NCBI GenBank assembly: GCA_002682825.1
Contig: NOKP01000007.1
Span: forward strand, 1,550,001 to 1,614,000
From: Neonectria sp. B-13
Lineage: Eukaryota; Ascomycota; Sordariomycetes; Hypocreales; Nectriaceae
DNA length: 64,000 nucleotides
Direction: 5' to 3'
The translations under genes and the position numbers were made by a program. How positions within the stretch are numbered: the stretch's first letter is position 1; each line of letters opens with the position of its first letter. Below, piece by piece: positions 1 through 11,172 of the stretch. Under the pieces are notes generated by a model, which worked only from the letters and a program-made list of their open reading frames with translations, made no database searches and was not told the origin of the DNA.

Positions 1-2827
1 ATGACCCTGGATGGAATGGGTACAATTAGCATGTAAGCTGAGGAATCACATACTGTTCTTTATATGCTGTGGTTATAATATGTCCCTGAACTGCCCTTGC
101 ACTAGGACGCCACAGGCAATCGATGTGCTTGCCTTCACATGGTACAAGTGCAAACTGCTCAAGTCTAGGGTAGATCAGCCACCCACTGAAGTCTAGATTG
201 AGCGCCACTTGGTCGGCGGCAAGGAGAAAGGCGAGATCGTCGCATGGCAGCTCGACCGATAACGCAAAGGCAACTAACTGCAGCAGGTCGTAGATCTTGG
301 TAGGATCCGCTACACCCCTCAGCTAGCAACGCCCAGCTTCCGTCCACCCATCTCGACTACGGAGGTGACCCGAGCCCAGCACCCCAGCTACTTGGGAGGC
401 GAGGCTACTACCACCCCACAGGACTACTTTAGGCCGACGAGAGACCCCAAAAAAACCCCTCTTACACTTTGCTAGACTGTGAAAATGGCATTTCTACGCT
501 GGGAAGGAACGTGGACGGAGTTACCGGTAAGAATCCTGCTTGTGGCGAATTGAGGAATGCAGTCTCAATTGTGTCGAGTCAAGGAAGGTCTCGGCATCTC
601 AAGGTGTCTGGCCGAAGCCCCACGGGGCACTGAGACAGTAGCGGGGTCAATCCAAACATGCCGATGCTTTCAAATGGAAATGTGGTCGACATTGGGAGAG
701 TGCTTCGACTGGGTCATGATGGCGCGGGGCAGATAAGCAGCACAGTGATCACGCCGCTGCCGCGGGAGATACACGATCGGAACTCGGTCGGTGGTTGGCA
801 GCTAGGATCCGTGACCAAAGACTGCAAGACTAGTGGTTAATCTATCCGCAGTCAACAGGAATGTCATTGTTTTGCAGCGCCAACGAGAATCCGGCCGCCG
901 GACTTGAGGCTGGTCTAGTGGCACATCACAGCTGCAAGTGTCCATTAGCCTTGCCTAGGCGGGCACTGGGCCGCGTGCGTGCTGGCGTGATGCAGAGATA
1001 AAAGCGACGGTAAGCAGACGAAAGAGGCGATGAGGCACGTGGTCAAACAAAGCGAATGGAAGGGAGGGAGACCGGGATCTCGGGTCTTTCACGGAGAGGC
1101 TCTCTTGGCAGCTTGGCAAATGATGAAGATGGAGGGCACACGCTGCAATTGTGCGGCGCGCAGGCTTGGCCCGACTTGGCGATCTCTTGTGCTGCCACAG
1201 GACTGTCTTGGCGATCTGGTGGCATGGGCTGATGGAGGGTCGGGAATGTCTGAAAGGAGTATCACACATGGGAAAGGGAGCTGGGGGATGTTGAGAGTAT
1301 TTGGGACATTTGGGATGAGTGAGGATGAATGAATGATCAAAGTCCTTCGGGGTCGTCCGGGCCTCTCGAGGCTCGACATGAACACACGTGTGCTTCGATG
1401 TTCGTATAAGAAAGAGGATTGAAGCCGTGCCCGGCGACCCCGTTGGAGGTGTTTTGACCACTTGATGCAATTTTCGCTGTGACCGAGGCGTCATCTCGGT
1501 CGGGCGAGTTCTAGTTTGTAATGAAAGGCCTGGAACAGAAAACAGACGTCCCGGCAACCGACACGTGTGGGTTGACAATTGACGACGGTAGACGGTAGAC
1601 GGTTGACTGGCGGTTGACGACGAATGCAGAGAGCACGTGGGCGACCAAAGGGGCTTAGCACAGGAATCTTTGAAATGAAGCTTTTTTCCATGGTTAAATT
1701 TCAGTGGTCCGGGTTCGTCACGGCGCAATGGGAGAATGGACAATGGTGCCTGTTTGGAAAAGGTGGCGAGACAGAGCCGTTGGAAGTGGATGGGACTTGG
1801 AACGCCGTGTGTCCATGCTCCATAAGCAGCCAGATTCGAGATCGACCGAGGCCGCGTTGGGGTTAGCAGGGCGAGATGAACCGGGATGTTTGGTGGCCCG
1901 TCGTTCCTATAACACGGCTAGAATCCCCCACGTGGGCTTGTTGTCGTGCTCCCTTGGTTTGTTTCTGGCCGTCTTCGCCCAACTCGAGTCTACCGACTGT
2001 ACGAACCCAGCTCACTAACCATGCAGGCCACCGATACGCGCCAGACGTCCCCGAGTCCCAGGCGTCCCCGACCATGACCTGCCTGCTTTTGCCCGTCCTG
2101 GGAACCGAGCCCTGCAGCACGTCTCAGAAGTTTTGCCTCGTCGGCGACCCTCTTTCATGCGAGTCGACCCAAGGGAAGCCCCAGACCCTCTCCCGGAACT
2201 GGCCCGGGGTCGACGTCCCAAGCCTGCTAGACCCTCCGAGACGCCCTGCCAAAGAGCCTCCTCACTGGCTCACTGGCTCTCTCCTCGACGACGCAACGCC
2301 AGGGCTAGCCCCAGTGTGAGCACCGAACGGTGGATCCCCTGAGGCTATCCGCAATCGACTCCTGCAGGCTCGTTCCTGGGAAGACCGTCGGTGACCCAAG
2401 TGGGTAATAGTGCACGTTTACACGGAAGCTCGTGCTGTGAACCGACTACCTTGTACGCTTGTGTGTGGAGGAGTGGCTGTAAGTCGGGCATTGAGTGAGC
2501 GATCCTCCTCGGCCCTCACTCACTCGGGCGGGGCAGCCAGGCAAGGACACGCAAGACAGACACCCCCAGGACGCGCAACAAGGTTATTCTGCGCTTGTCT
2601 GAACGTCCCCAGACACGACCCGGAAGGCTGTCGACGTGGTAGTAGACTCTCGACCGGCAGCTCAAAATATATAAACCACCCTGTTGGCACTTAACCTTTG
2701 TGTCTCCTCTCCGTGTCTCTTCTGCTTCTTCATCCCAGCACCCACCTTTCCTGGATAACTCCATCTTCCATCTCCATCTGTCGATTTGGGAATTCCTCTG
2801 CTCGCCTTGAGCTCCCCCGCCGCCAGG
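1..2827 (+). promoter_or_regulatory. Long 5' region of the phosphate symporter gene with five E-boxes
   Basis: No convincing gene was found here. The longest open frame, on the minus strand at 955-1743, is compositionally odd and has no family features. Five perfect CACGTG motifs lie at 1036-1041, 1385-1390, 1562-1567, 1634-1639 and 1929-1934, with one CACGTT at 2413-2418. A TATA-like TATATAAA lies at 2668-2675, about 150 bp before the ATG, followed by a CT-rich leader typical of strongly expressed fungal genes. A short tandem array of GACGGTA-like units lies near 1582-1612. CACGTG is the established binding site of Pho4/NUC-1-type bHLH factors that induce phosphate-starvation genes. Assigning it to this gene is inference. 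Confidence 0.55.
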
Positions 2828-4767
2828 ATGACGCTCTCTCAATATGACTACGTCTTCGCCATCGGCACCATGTTTGCCCTGCTAGATGCCTACAACAACG
2901 GTGCCAGTGAGTACTCCATGACTCCTCCTTGACTCCCTCCTCGCTATCCCCTCGACCAATGCTAACCGCTTGATTCCCTCAGACGATGTCGCCAACGCCT
3001 GGGCCACCAGCGTCTCCTCCCGATCCATCACCTACCGCCAGGCCATGATCTTCGGCACCGTCTTCGAGATGCTCGGTGCCATCACCGTCGGCGCCCGCAC
3101 CGCCGACACCATCAAGAACGGCATCATCCCCAACGAGGCCTTCCAGGGCAACGCCGGCGTCCAGATGCTCGCCTTCACCTGCGCCCTCGCCGCCGCCTCG
3201 TCCTGGGTCATGTGGTGCACAAAGCACTCCGCCCACGTCTCGTCCACCTACTCCCTCATCTCCGCTGTCGCCGGCGTCGGTGTTGCCACTGTCGGCGCCG
3301 ACAAGGTCCAATGGGGCTGGAACAAGGGCAAGGGCCTCGGAGCCATCTTCGCCGGCCTCGGCATGGCTCCCGCCATCTCTGCCGGCTTCGGTGCCACCAT
3401 CTTCATGCTGATCAAGGGCGTCGTTCACCTCCGCAAGAACCCCGTCCCCTGGGCTGTCTGGACATCGCCCTTCTTCTTCCTGATTGCCGGCACCATCTGC
3501 ACCCTTTCCATTGTCTATAAGGGCTCCCCTAACCTGGGCCTCGGCAAGAAGCCCTCATGGTATGTCGCCTCTGTCACCATGGGCACTGGCGCTGGTGTCG
3601 CTCTCCTCGCCTGCCTCTTCTTCGTCCCCTTCGTCTACGCCAGAATCATCAAGAAGGATTACACTGTCAAGTGGTGGATGTTCATCCAGGGCCCTCTCCT
3701 CTTCAAGCGTACCCCCCCCGCCGACGCCAGCGAGGCCCGTGTCCCCGATTACGCCGTTGTCCAGCACGAGGACGATGACGAAGAGTCTACCCGCTCTACC
3801 GAGTCCATCACCGAGGCCGGCGAGATGGGCACCAAGACCGTTCCCCAGGCCAACGAGAAGAGCCTTGTCGCCGCCGAGACCAACCAAGCCACTTACAAGG
3901 AGCTCGTGGCACAGGGTCACGAGAAGTTCCACGCTCGTCTCCGCAAGAAGGCCGGTCCTCTCGGCTGGGCCATGCGCACTCTCCACAACAACCCCCCTGG
4001 CCCCGGCCAAATGTACGAGCTGAACAACATCAAGATCCTTTTCAAGCGCATCCCCGCCATGATCACCTGCGGTCTCCTCTACGGTCTTCACTACGACATC
4101 CACGCTGCCCAGACTGGCATCGCCGGTACCCCCGAGGGTGAGCGCATGGCCCGTGTCTACGCCCACGCCAAGAAGTACCCCAACGAGGTCGAGCACACCT
4201 ACTCCTTCATCCAGGTCCTCACTGCCTGCACTGCTTCTTTCGCCCACGGTGCCAACGACATCGGTAACTCTGTCGGTCCCTGGGCTGTCATCTACGGTGC
4301 TTGGTCCACTGGCAGTGCCGCTGAGGCTAAGGCCACCGTCCCTGTCTGGCAGCTCGCTGTTCTCTCTGCTACCATCTCTCTCGGTCTCATCACCTACGGT
4401 TACAACATCATGAAGGGTAAGCAAACCACAATAGAAACCTACAAACTGAACACATTTACTAACAAATCTTATAGTCATGGGCAACAAGATCACCTACCAC
4501 TCCCCCAGCCGAGGCTGCTCCATGGAGATGGGCGCCGCCATTACCGTCCTCGTCTTCTCCCAGTTCTCTCTTCCCGTCTCCACCTCCATGTGCATCACCG
4601 GCGCTACCGTCGGCGTTGGTCTCTGCAACGGTTCCTTCAAGGCTGTCAACTTCCAGCGAGTCGGCCTCTTGGTGTTTGCCTGGATCATGACCATTCCCGT
4701 TGCCGGTACTCTCGGCGGCGTCCTGATGGGTCTCTTCCTCAACGCCCCTCACTTTGTTTCTACTTAA
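2828..4767 (+). CDS. PHO89: Sodium/phosphate symporter, PiT family (PHO89 / Neurospora PHO-4 type)
   Basis: High-affinity inorganic phosphate uptake at the plasma membrane, coupled to Na+ (family knowledge). Exons are 2828-2906, 2983-4416 and 4475-4767, giving 601 aa. Splicing the first intron restores the PiT signature GANDVANAWATSV near residue 25. The second inverted-repeat signature, FAHGANDIGNSVGPWAV, lies in the second half. About ten hydrophobic helices flank a long hydrophilic, acidic central loop (EDDDEESTRSTES), as in fungal PHO89. The first ATG opens directly onto the N-terminal helix. The first intron contains a GCTAAC branch site. The upstream E-boxes suggest phosphate-starvation control. 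Family assignment is secure; the coupling ion is inferred from homologues. Confidence 0.95.
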
Positions 4768-5064
4768 AGTCATCATTCTGGAGTTTTCATTTATCGCATT
4801 TGTAATGGGGAGACTGGGAAAATATAGATAGGCGCTGTCAGCTTGGTCTGCCGAAAATAGTTGTTTTATACCTGGCATCAAGCCCTCACAATTGATCGAA
4901 TCCTAATTAATTTCTCGCAATAATTCGTCCAACTTGAACCATGGTTAGCATCTACTCAAATCACAGCAGCTGGCAACTCTCAGGACTGAATGTCTCACCC
5001 GCCATCACCTTATGCACATTGCAGTCACCGACAACTCTCCACCGTGTCCCAGTACGGACCACTC

Positions 5065-5633
5065 AGGGTACTACTACGTTCTTCCAAGAGAACCACTTTG
5101 TCTCCGACTCGTGTCCGCTTTAGCACCACCCCGGTAAAGTCTTTCCCCAGCTTGACAAATTTCCTCTTCCGCCCTGCGTAAGCCTCGACGAAGAAGCCTT
5201 GTGCTATATGCTTTGGACTGAATATATCTGGGGTAAGGACGACGTGAAGCTGCAGGTTCCTTCATACTCTCGTGAACTTATTATCCCCCGCTACCAGTGT
5301 TTTTGAGGCGCGAACGGCGAAGTTGTCGAAGTCGATGCACTTGTAGTGATTCTGAAGCGTCATTGCCACCTGCCCACTGGTCCTCGAAAACTTGGAGAGT
5401 CTGTCAAAACGCATCTTGGAGACTCTGACCGGTATGCGGGTAGGTTTTGTCTGCATTAAGGTCACAAATTCGCCTCGCGTCCAGGTATAACGCAACAAAC
5501 CTAGAAAATTTAGCCCACTGATGGACTGTTCCGGAATTACGTTTGCAAATTTGATGCTGATATCTGTGACGGTTTCGAGATGCACGCCCCGAAGTCCTAG
5601 CAGACAGCCGTCATCAGAGAAGAGAGGCTGCAC
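5065..5633 (-). pseudogene. Degraded protein-coding fragment, possibly the C-terminal half of a HET-type protein
   Basis: A single minus-strand frame reads for about 185 codons, interrupted only by one TGA at 5262-5264. After the stop the same frame continues with well-formed protein (GFFVEAYAGRKRKFVKLG, then RVGDKVVLLEE). The end resembles the usual C-terminus of HET-domain proteins, a 'GRRFF...G...VREGD-VVLL' pattern, but this is weak. No in-frame ATG begins the frame and an AT-rich tract (about 5640-5800) lies where the N-terminus should be. The TGA could derive from CGA by a C-to-T transition. I cannot name the family firmly. Confidence 0.35.
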
Positions 5634-5639
5634 ATAAGG

Positions 5640-5795
5640 CCGTAGTTATTATAGATAACTCTTAAAGTAATAGCTCTGCCACTTCTCTAGCAAGTATACT
5701 ACTTTTCCCCTTTACACTTTAATACACCTTCTATCTATACTTCCCACTTTACTCAAGCTATTACAGCAGCTCTTATCATTCCTTTCTTATTCTAA
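5640..5795. other. AT-rich tract
   Basis: A strongly AT-rich pyrimidine-biased stretch with stops in all frames, between two weak coding fragments. It could be a RIP-affected remnant or simple spacer. Nothing else is visible in it. Confidence 0.3.
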
Positions 5796-6101
5796 TTACT
5801 TATGTGCATTTAGAGGCATTATATCTACTACCCCGAAGTAATCTGATCTTAATCCCATTGCTGGTTCCAGTTCAATTCGCATTTCCTCTCTCTTTTTAAT
5901 CTTTAGCAAGGACAACTCAAGTCGTGGACTTGGTCTGCATCTCCCACCAACAACATATTTCAGCTTAATGAAGCGAAGAATGCTCGGTTGTACTTTGATG
6001 GGCAGCATGTTATTCCACTGAAAATGCCTTCGTTTGCTTTGCGGCTCGATCTTACGCTTCTTGGACGGCGAAGCGTCCGAGAAAGACGGGGTGGTTGCCA
6101 T
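5796..6101 (-). CDS. Hypothetical small basic protein
   Basis: A 101-codon frame starting with ATG. It has a basic patch SPSKKRKIEPQSKRRH near residues 12-27 that resembles a nuclear localisation signal, then no recognisable domain. It lies next to degraded sequence and may be a fragment of a larger broken gene. I do not recognise a family, and coding status is uncertain. Confidence 0.25.
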   Translation of the reverse strand: MATTPSFSDASPSKKRKIEPQSKRRHFQWNNMLPIKVQPSILRFIKLKYVVGGRCRPSPRLELSLLKIKKREEMRIELEPAMGLRSDYFGVVDIMPLNAHK

Positions 6102-6559
6102 GCAGACCGTTCACGCCCGCGCACGAGAGAGTTATTAAGTTAGATGCTATGTGGCTAGAGGATTAGGTGGACGATGAATGGAAGCTGGGAGGGATGCGAG
6201 GCCGTCTCTCGCCGACGAGATGATGGAGAGTGAAGGGGTGTGTCTAAGGGGCAACTGTCGCCATTTGCAGTTGGCAGCCGCGAGGGCTAGCGCTCGCACG
6301 CCAACTTTAGCGACAAGGGATGGATCTATCTTGAGGGGGCGTGCTTGCGGCTTCATGGGTAATCCATAGATACATGACAATTTGACTGGGTTCCATATTC
6401 AACTTAATTATGTGATAATGCGCATTTCTGTACCTAAAAAGCTCAAGGCTTCAAACCTAAGCCATAATAACTATTCTTAACTATGAATGTCAACTTGGCG
6501 GCTGATCTTGTCAACGTGTTCTGCTGTTCAACACGACTGCATATCCAAAAGACGAGGCC
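6102..6559. other. Intergenic, no gene seen
   Basis: Spacer at the 3' side of the arrestin gene. Short open frames on both strands overlap one another and show no domain features. Confidence 0.5.
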
Positions 6560-8044
6560 TCATAGTTCCCTACTGCTAGAGCCCTTTATGTCTTTCTGTG
6601 GGGTTTCCCCCGAACTACTGCTTTGGGGTACCACTGAAGCCCCAGCAATTTGTGATACACGGTGTTTCTCGTCTTCTTGCTTGACCTCTGCAAAGGTCGG
6701 CAGCCCATCGCTTTCCACAGGTGGTTGGATCCATGATTCCGTTCTCTCTTCCAATGAGAATACAGGCGGCGGGACTTCCTCTTGATAGCTGCCTGCAGCC
6801 GGAGCTGGAGCTCTGCTCCCTTCGTTGCTGGGCATCAACAAGGTAACTGCTTGGCTGCCCGATATTCCAAAATCTTCTCCTGCGACTGCACATTGGGCAT
6901 GCCAGGTCAATCGATGAGAGTGTTTGATATTGTAGGTAGTGAAGTCCGGGTATATCTCAGGGCCGTTGATCAACTGAGTCGATGCAATGCGCCCGTGACG
7001 TCCAAAGCGCAGGTTGAGCATTTCTCCGATATCGATTGGGGGCGACTCATCTGTGCAAGGTATGTAGACTGGCTTGCTGAACGCGCGTATAACGCTCTCA
7101 TCGAGCAGTATAGACTCTTTCTGCTTGCGCTTGAGATGAGGACTCAAAGTTCCTTCGCATAGAACTTCAGTGGTCGCTTGGATTTTGAGAGAAAGGGAGT
7201 TCAGCTTGACTTTTTGCAGCACGCCCTGAATGATTTCGCTCGACCTTGAATCGGGAATAACTCGCATCCGGAACGGAATTGAGTTGGGGTCCTCAAGCTG
7301 AATGATAGTTGGCACCTCGATTTGCGTGGCAAATATAAACGCAGGAACACTAGAAAAGTTAAGGGACTGCTTTATCCTTTGGCGTATGCTTAACCCAGTC
7401 TCCTCCATTCCTGGAACTAGGCGATAAGACATGATACTGTGAGAAGCTCTAGATGCTTTGAGCCGGAAATCGGCTATCGGAGGGTCGGCATTCAATACTC
7501 TTAAAGGGTGAAATGAGTCGGTTATGTCTACTGAAGTATCCCTTGTGGATCGCAGCTCAGCTTTGAGAAAGTACTCGACGAAGCCTTCCGTAGATCCGAA
7601 AGTGTCTAATGTGAATGTTGACGGTATGGGCTGTGTGATGACTTGCTGAGGGTCAAGAGGTAGATAGCTCTGTTCTTGAGGAACCCCAGGAGCCAAAAAC
7701 TTAGGATCGGCATGCTCAGGGATCGTGATGGCAAACGGCCAGGCGTGTTCCTCGCCGTAGATCGGGATATGAAGAGGCCCTTCGAAAATCTTCTGTTTGT
7801 TGTTGCGCTCGTCTATCAGGTTGAAACGGCCCCGGTAGGTGACCCTGCTATTTTCTCCGCGCTGGACCACTACTCTAGATTTGGTCCTGCCATGGAGAGA
7901 GATCTGAACCGAGGCTTTAGGGCTCACGACGTGAGTTTGGCAGAAAACGAATCCAATGACTGTGTCGCCGGGGGCATATTCGGTACAACTGCCTTCAAGG
8001 CGGATCCCCAACAATTGGGAAGACTTTTTCAAAGTCTGCGGCAT
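6560..8044 (-). CDS. Alpha-arrestin (arrestin-related trafficking adaptor-like) protein
   Basis: Alpha-arrestins recruit Rsp5-type ubiquitin ligases to plasma-membrane cargo such as transporters (family knowledge). The gene is a single exon of 494 aa. The N-terminal arrestin fold is visible from about residue 12, with GIRLEGSCTEYAPGDTVIGF, then strand-rich sequence to about 160 including HIPIYGEEHAWPFAITIPE. A second beta-rich region follows at about 200-390. The C-terminal tail (about 415-494) is polar, with PPPVFSLEERTESWIQPPVE, and may carry degenerate PY-like elements. I see no perfect PPxY. The start codon opens directly onto the domain. Confidence 0.8.
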   Translation of the reverse strand: MPQTLKKSSQLLGIRLEGSCTEYAPGDTVIGFVFCQTHVVSPKASVQISLHGRTKSRVVVQRGENSRVTYRGRFNLIDERNNKQKIFEGPLHIPIYGEEHAWPFAITIPEHADPKFLAPGVPQEQSYLPLDPQQVITQPIPSTFTLDTFGSTEGFVEYFLKAELRSTRDTSVDITDSFHPLRVLNADPPIADFRLKASRASHSIMSYRLVPGMEETGLSIRQRIKQSLNFSSVPAFIFATQIEVPTIIQLEDPNSIPFRMRVIPDSRSSEIIQGVLQKVKLNSLSLKIQATTEVLCEGTLSPHLKRKQKESILLDESVIRAFSKPVYIPCTDESPPIDIGEMLNLRFGRHGRIASTQLINGPEIYPDFTTYNIKHSHRLTWHAQCAVAGEDFGISGSQAVTLLMPSNEGSRAPAPAAGSYQEEVPPPVFSLEERTESWIQPPVESDGLPTFAEVKQEDEKHRVSQIAGASVVPQSSSSGETPQKDIKGSSSREL

Positions 8045-8268
8045 GACTGAGGAAATAAGGCCGATTGGTTGTTTTGATGGTGTATTGTTGAAATGGCAGA
8101 TGGAGGAGTGGGCTGAGGACGTGGGTGAGGCTTTAAAGTGGGAGCTGAATAGCTAAATAAATATCCACTTGTTCATCAACTTGATCTTATCTAATCTTGC
8201 CAGTGAATGAGCTTGTGAGCCTAGGGCGGTGCAGAGTGTGGCAGTGCTCGTGTTGCTAAATGCTAAGG

Positions 8269-8595
8269 CTAATTCAGTGTTCGTACTTTCAACCACTCAC
8301 AACTTGGGGGATGGTAACCCCTGTACAACGACCAGGCTCTAACTGGAGCGCTGTCACATTGGCCAGTTTGCCTTGGGCTGATGCCCAGTTTGCCTAGGGT
8401 CTGGATTGATAAGAAACACGCGATTGGCGTTCCATCATACTTGACCTTGCGGCGTTTGCACTGTTCGCAGCCGGCGCGGTTCTTAATGGATCTGGTAGTG
8501 GAGATGGTAGAGGAGGACCCACTCCCATGACTAGACGAAGACTGCTGCGACGTCGTTATGTTCAACCTTGTCCATGATTGTGGCGGTTTCAGCAT
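8269..8595 (-). pseudogene. Relic N-terminus of a Zn2Cys6 transcription factor with a lost zinc ligand
   Basis: A 108-codon frame begins with a serine-rich leader and then reads RAGCEQCKRRKVKYDGTP. This is the first half of a Zn2Cys6 binuclear cluster (C-x2-C-x6-C) with the third cysteine replaced by tyrosine (TAT for TGT, a single G-to-A change). The second half of the cluster does not follow in any clean spliced form, and there is no downstream regulatory domain. It sits head to head with the HET gene, 62 bp apart. I read it as a dead fragment; an unusual functional exon with an unseen splice is less likely. Confidence 0.5.
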
Positions 8596-8657
8596 TGAAG
8601 AGACGTGGGTTCCCTTGATGATAATGGAGTCTTGAAATCGTCAAGGCTGAGTCATCT

Positions 8658-10259
8658 ATGCGGTGGGTGGCATTGAGTTACGTATGGGGTCGTGATAGTC
8701 GAACGATGCAAGAGTCTGCCGCCCGAGGGACCAGCCTCTCGCCTGGACCGTCATACCTCCCAAGGACCGCATCGAATGCGGTTCGAGACGCTATTACTGT
8801 CACGACTCAGCTTGGATTCCAATACCTCTGGGTGGACCGCTGCTGTATAAATCAGCAAGACGTTATCGAGATGGCGGTCCAAGTTGCAAGAATGGGTCTT
8901 ATATACCGCGGCGCTGAAGTCACGATCGTTGCCGCAGCCGGGCAAGACGAGAGCTGCGGGCTCCCCGGCGTCGGGACAACGTGTCGCGTAAAGCAAGATA
9001 TCGTCAGGCTCGATTCTTGCACGATTATAACGACCAGTCAGGACCCAGCCTACCTTATACCGCAGCAGTCCCGGTGGTGGAAACGCGGTTGGACATTCCA
9101 GGAGGGGCTTCTATCTCGCCGACGGTTGCTGTTCACCTGTTATCAGACCATATTCGAATGCAATACCACTAGCTGGATGGAAGCGGCCGGGGGGCTAGAA
9201 TTCATTGAGGATCCGAGACGAATCGACTGGGGTGGGAAGGCCGGCACGTCTCTCTTTCGAAATCTTCTTCCAGGGGCTCTGATGAACCACACACTGAGCC
9301 TCCAAGTAGACGCCGATGTAACTAAGCGGTACACTGAGTGGTTCCTCATCGCCGGACAATTCACTAAACGTGAGCTCAGTTTCGACTCAGACTCGCTTGC
9401 TGCATTTGCAGGCATTATGGACATCATGAGGAGAGCTGAGCCGCCTGTACTAAGTATAAGTGGCCTCCCATACGCTGTCTCTAGAGATCCTGAGGCTGCT
9501 CAGCACGTCGATACTCATTTGTTTGTTTCTCTATGCTGGTTCCACAGTGCAGGGACGTCACCACGACGGAGGCTCAGATTTCCATCCTGGACGTGGGCTG
9601 GCTGGGCTGGTGCTGTGAGATGGATGTTTCTCCCATTCTCCGGACCGCGTTCCTGCGAGTCGAAGATTCGAGACATTTGCTTCGAATTCCAAGACGGGCA
9701 GGTCACTCCGTCCGCAGAGCACTTGCTGAATACCGGAAAAGTGCCTGAAGACTACCAGCTAGATAGTGTAGTAGCCTTTCGTTTTGCAGCCCGAGTAGTT
9801 ACCGCTTCTCTATTCTTGTTCAATATCAGAGAAAAATACGTGGGAGTAGACACAGACGAAGACGATGAGGAAGAAGAAGAGATTGACGAAAATGTCAACA
9901 GTGCATCGGACGATGGAACAGGCTCAATAGACGAAACACCGCCGGATCCCGATGATTGGGCGCACTGGACGATCGGAATGCACAGACTGTGTCTCACAAG
10001 GATGGCTTTACCGCCATGGACACCGAAAGAACTCATTGGTCATCTAGAAGATGGCTCCTGGGGATGCCTCCTGCTTGGGGATTGCCATCTTCGGAGCCTC
10101 GCTGATCGGAGACTCTTGCTCGTGGTCGAATGGCAAGACGACGAGACAGCGACACGAATTGGTGCCCTCTTGGTCGATCAGCATTACTACATGGATGAAT
10201 CTTATCCTGAATTCTTTGATGAATGCGATTTGAACTGGAGGAAACTTCGCTTAGTATGA
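8658..10259 (+). CDS. Heterokaryon-incompatibility (HET domain) protein
   Basis: HET-domain proteins mediate nonself recognition and programmed cell death when hyphae fuse (family knowledge). The 533-aa frame opens almost at the domain: VALSYVWG at residues 4-11, then YLWVDRCCINQQD and IYRGAEVTIVAAAG, the three classical HET blocks, all within about 1-110. A very acidic low-complexity stretch (DEDDEEEEEIDE) lies near residues 397-408. The ATG lies about 15 bp into a frame that is already HET-like upstream (SLEIVKAESS before Met1) and is closed by stops near 8636-8641. So either an upstream exon is missed or the gene is 5'-truncated. Confidence 0.85.
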   Translation: MRWVALSYVWGRDSRTMQESAARGTSLSPGPSYLPRTASNAVRDAITVTTQLGFQYLWVDRCCINQQDVIEMAVQVARMGLIYRGAEVTIVAAAGQDESCGLPGVGTTCRVKQDIVRLDSCTIITTSQDPAYLIPQQSRWWKRGWTFQEGLLSRRRLLFTCYQTIFECNTTSWMEAAGGLEFIEDPRRIDWGGKAGTSLFRNLLPGALMNHTLSLQVDADVTKRYTEWFLIAGQFTKRELSFDSDSLAAFAGIMDIMRRAEPPVLSISGLPYAVSRDPEAAQHVDTHLFVSLCWFHSAGTSPRRRLRFPSWTWAGWAGAVRWMFLPFSGPRSCESKIRDICFEFQDGQVTPSAEHLLNTGKVPEDYQLDSVVAFRFAARVVTASLFLFNIREKYVGVDTDEDDEEEEEIDENVNSASDDGTGSIDETPPDPDDWAHWTIGMHRLCLTRMALPPWTPKELIGHLEDGSWGCLLLGDCHLRSLADRRLLLVVEWQDDETATRIGALLVDQHYYMDESYPEFFDECDLNWRKLRLV

Positions 10260-11172
10260 AGACTTTACTTGATCGTAAAGTTTATTATTCTCGTGTGTTA
10301 ATCCTTTTCTAGAGCTTATAGGGTCTATAATATATTAGTTCCAGTAATCTTACTCACCATTTATTTACCAGTCAGCGTAGACAGAAGACACAAGACAGAA
10401 AGCAGAAGGCTGAAAACGTCGTATGTAGCCGCTGGGCGGACGGCCGGTTTTCTGTCGCGGATTTCTCGGCGTCCTCAGTGTGGTTAGCCAAACCGGCTGG
10501 GTCCTACGGGATACGGCGGAGTTGTCAAGAAATGGGTGTGCCTGGCTTCAATTCGAAGCAGCAAAGCCCGCAGCCACGAGGCGTGCGTGAGAGTGTATTA
10601 CTGTATTTCCCATGGGCTGCTGGTAGCATCAGGCAAAAAGCGACACGGGTGGGTGATCCACATTAATAAGGCATACTTTTTTGGCACATTTACCTGGACG
10701 CATAATACTATGAGTACATATCCTTTCGTACAACCCAGATGTTGCCATCCCCTCCTCATCACTCCACGAAAGATATTCAAGTGGACCTCTGTGATTTTCC
10801 CAGTCGTCGATTTCTCCAATTTCATCACCCTTCATCTGTTCTGCGGGACATTGATGGAGATCAGGCTCAAGAAGCGAAAATGCCGGATTGACGTGGTGGG
10901 CAGCCTGCCTTGCAGCATGATTCCAAAGCCAAGGCTGAGCATTGACACAGCCTCCCTTTTTCATCACACATTTTGCTGCGCCACCATTCGTGTGCACTGA
11001 TTAATGTGAGTAGAGGCATAAATTAGACATTAGTCGTGTTTCATTCCGTCCCAACGTTTAATTAAAAGGCTATCAAATAAGTACAATAGCCACTCGAAGT
11101 CGTGACTCCATTTTAACCCTTCATTATAGTAGGCTTCGAATTTAATCTCTGCTTTGTGATCACCCTTCGAAG
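10260..11172. other. Intergenic, no gene seen
   Basis: Spacer of about 0.9 kb with overlapping short frames on both strands and no domain or splice pattern that I can defend. It contains the promoter of the downstream gene. Confidence 0.5.

Noticed and set aside
955..1743. A 262-codon open frame on the minus strand upstream of the phosphate symporter.
   Set aside because: Ser/Pro/His/Arg-rich without any domain; it overlaps several E-boxes and other open frames on both strands. Most likely chance in a GC-rich promoter.
3555..4493. A 312-codon antisense frame inside the phosphate symporter.
   Set aside because: It is the mirror of a codon-biased gene (Val/Gly/Asp/Glu-rich); no independent motif.
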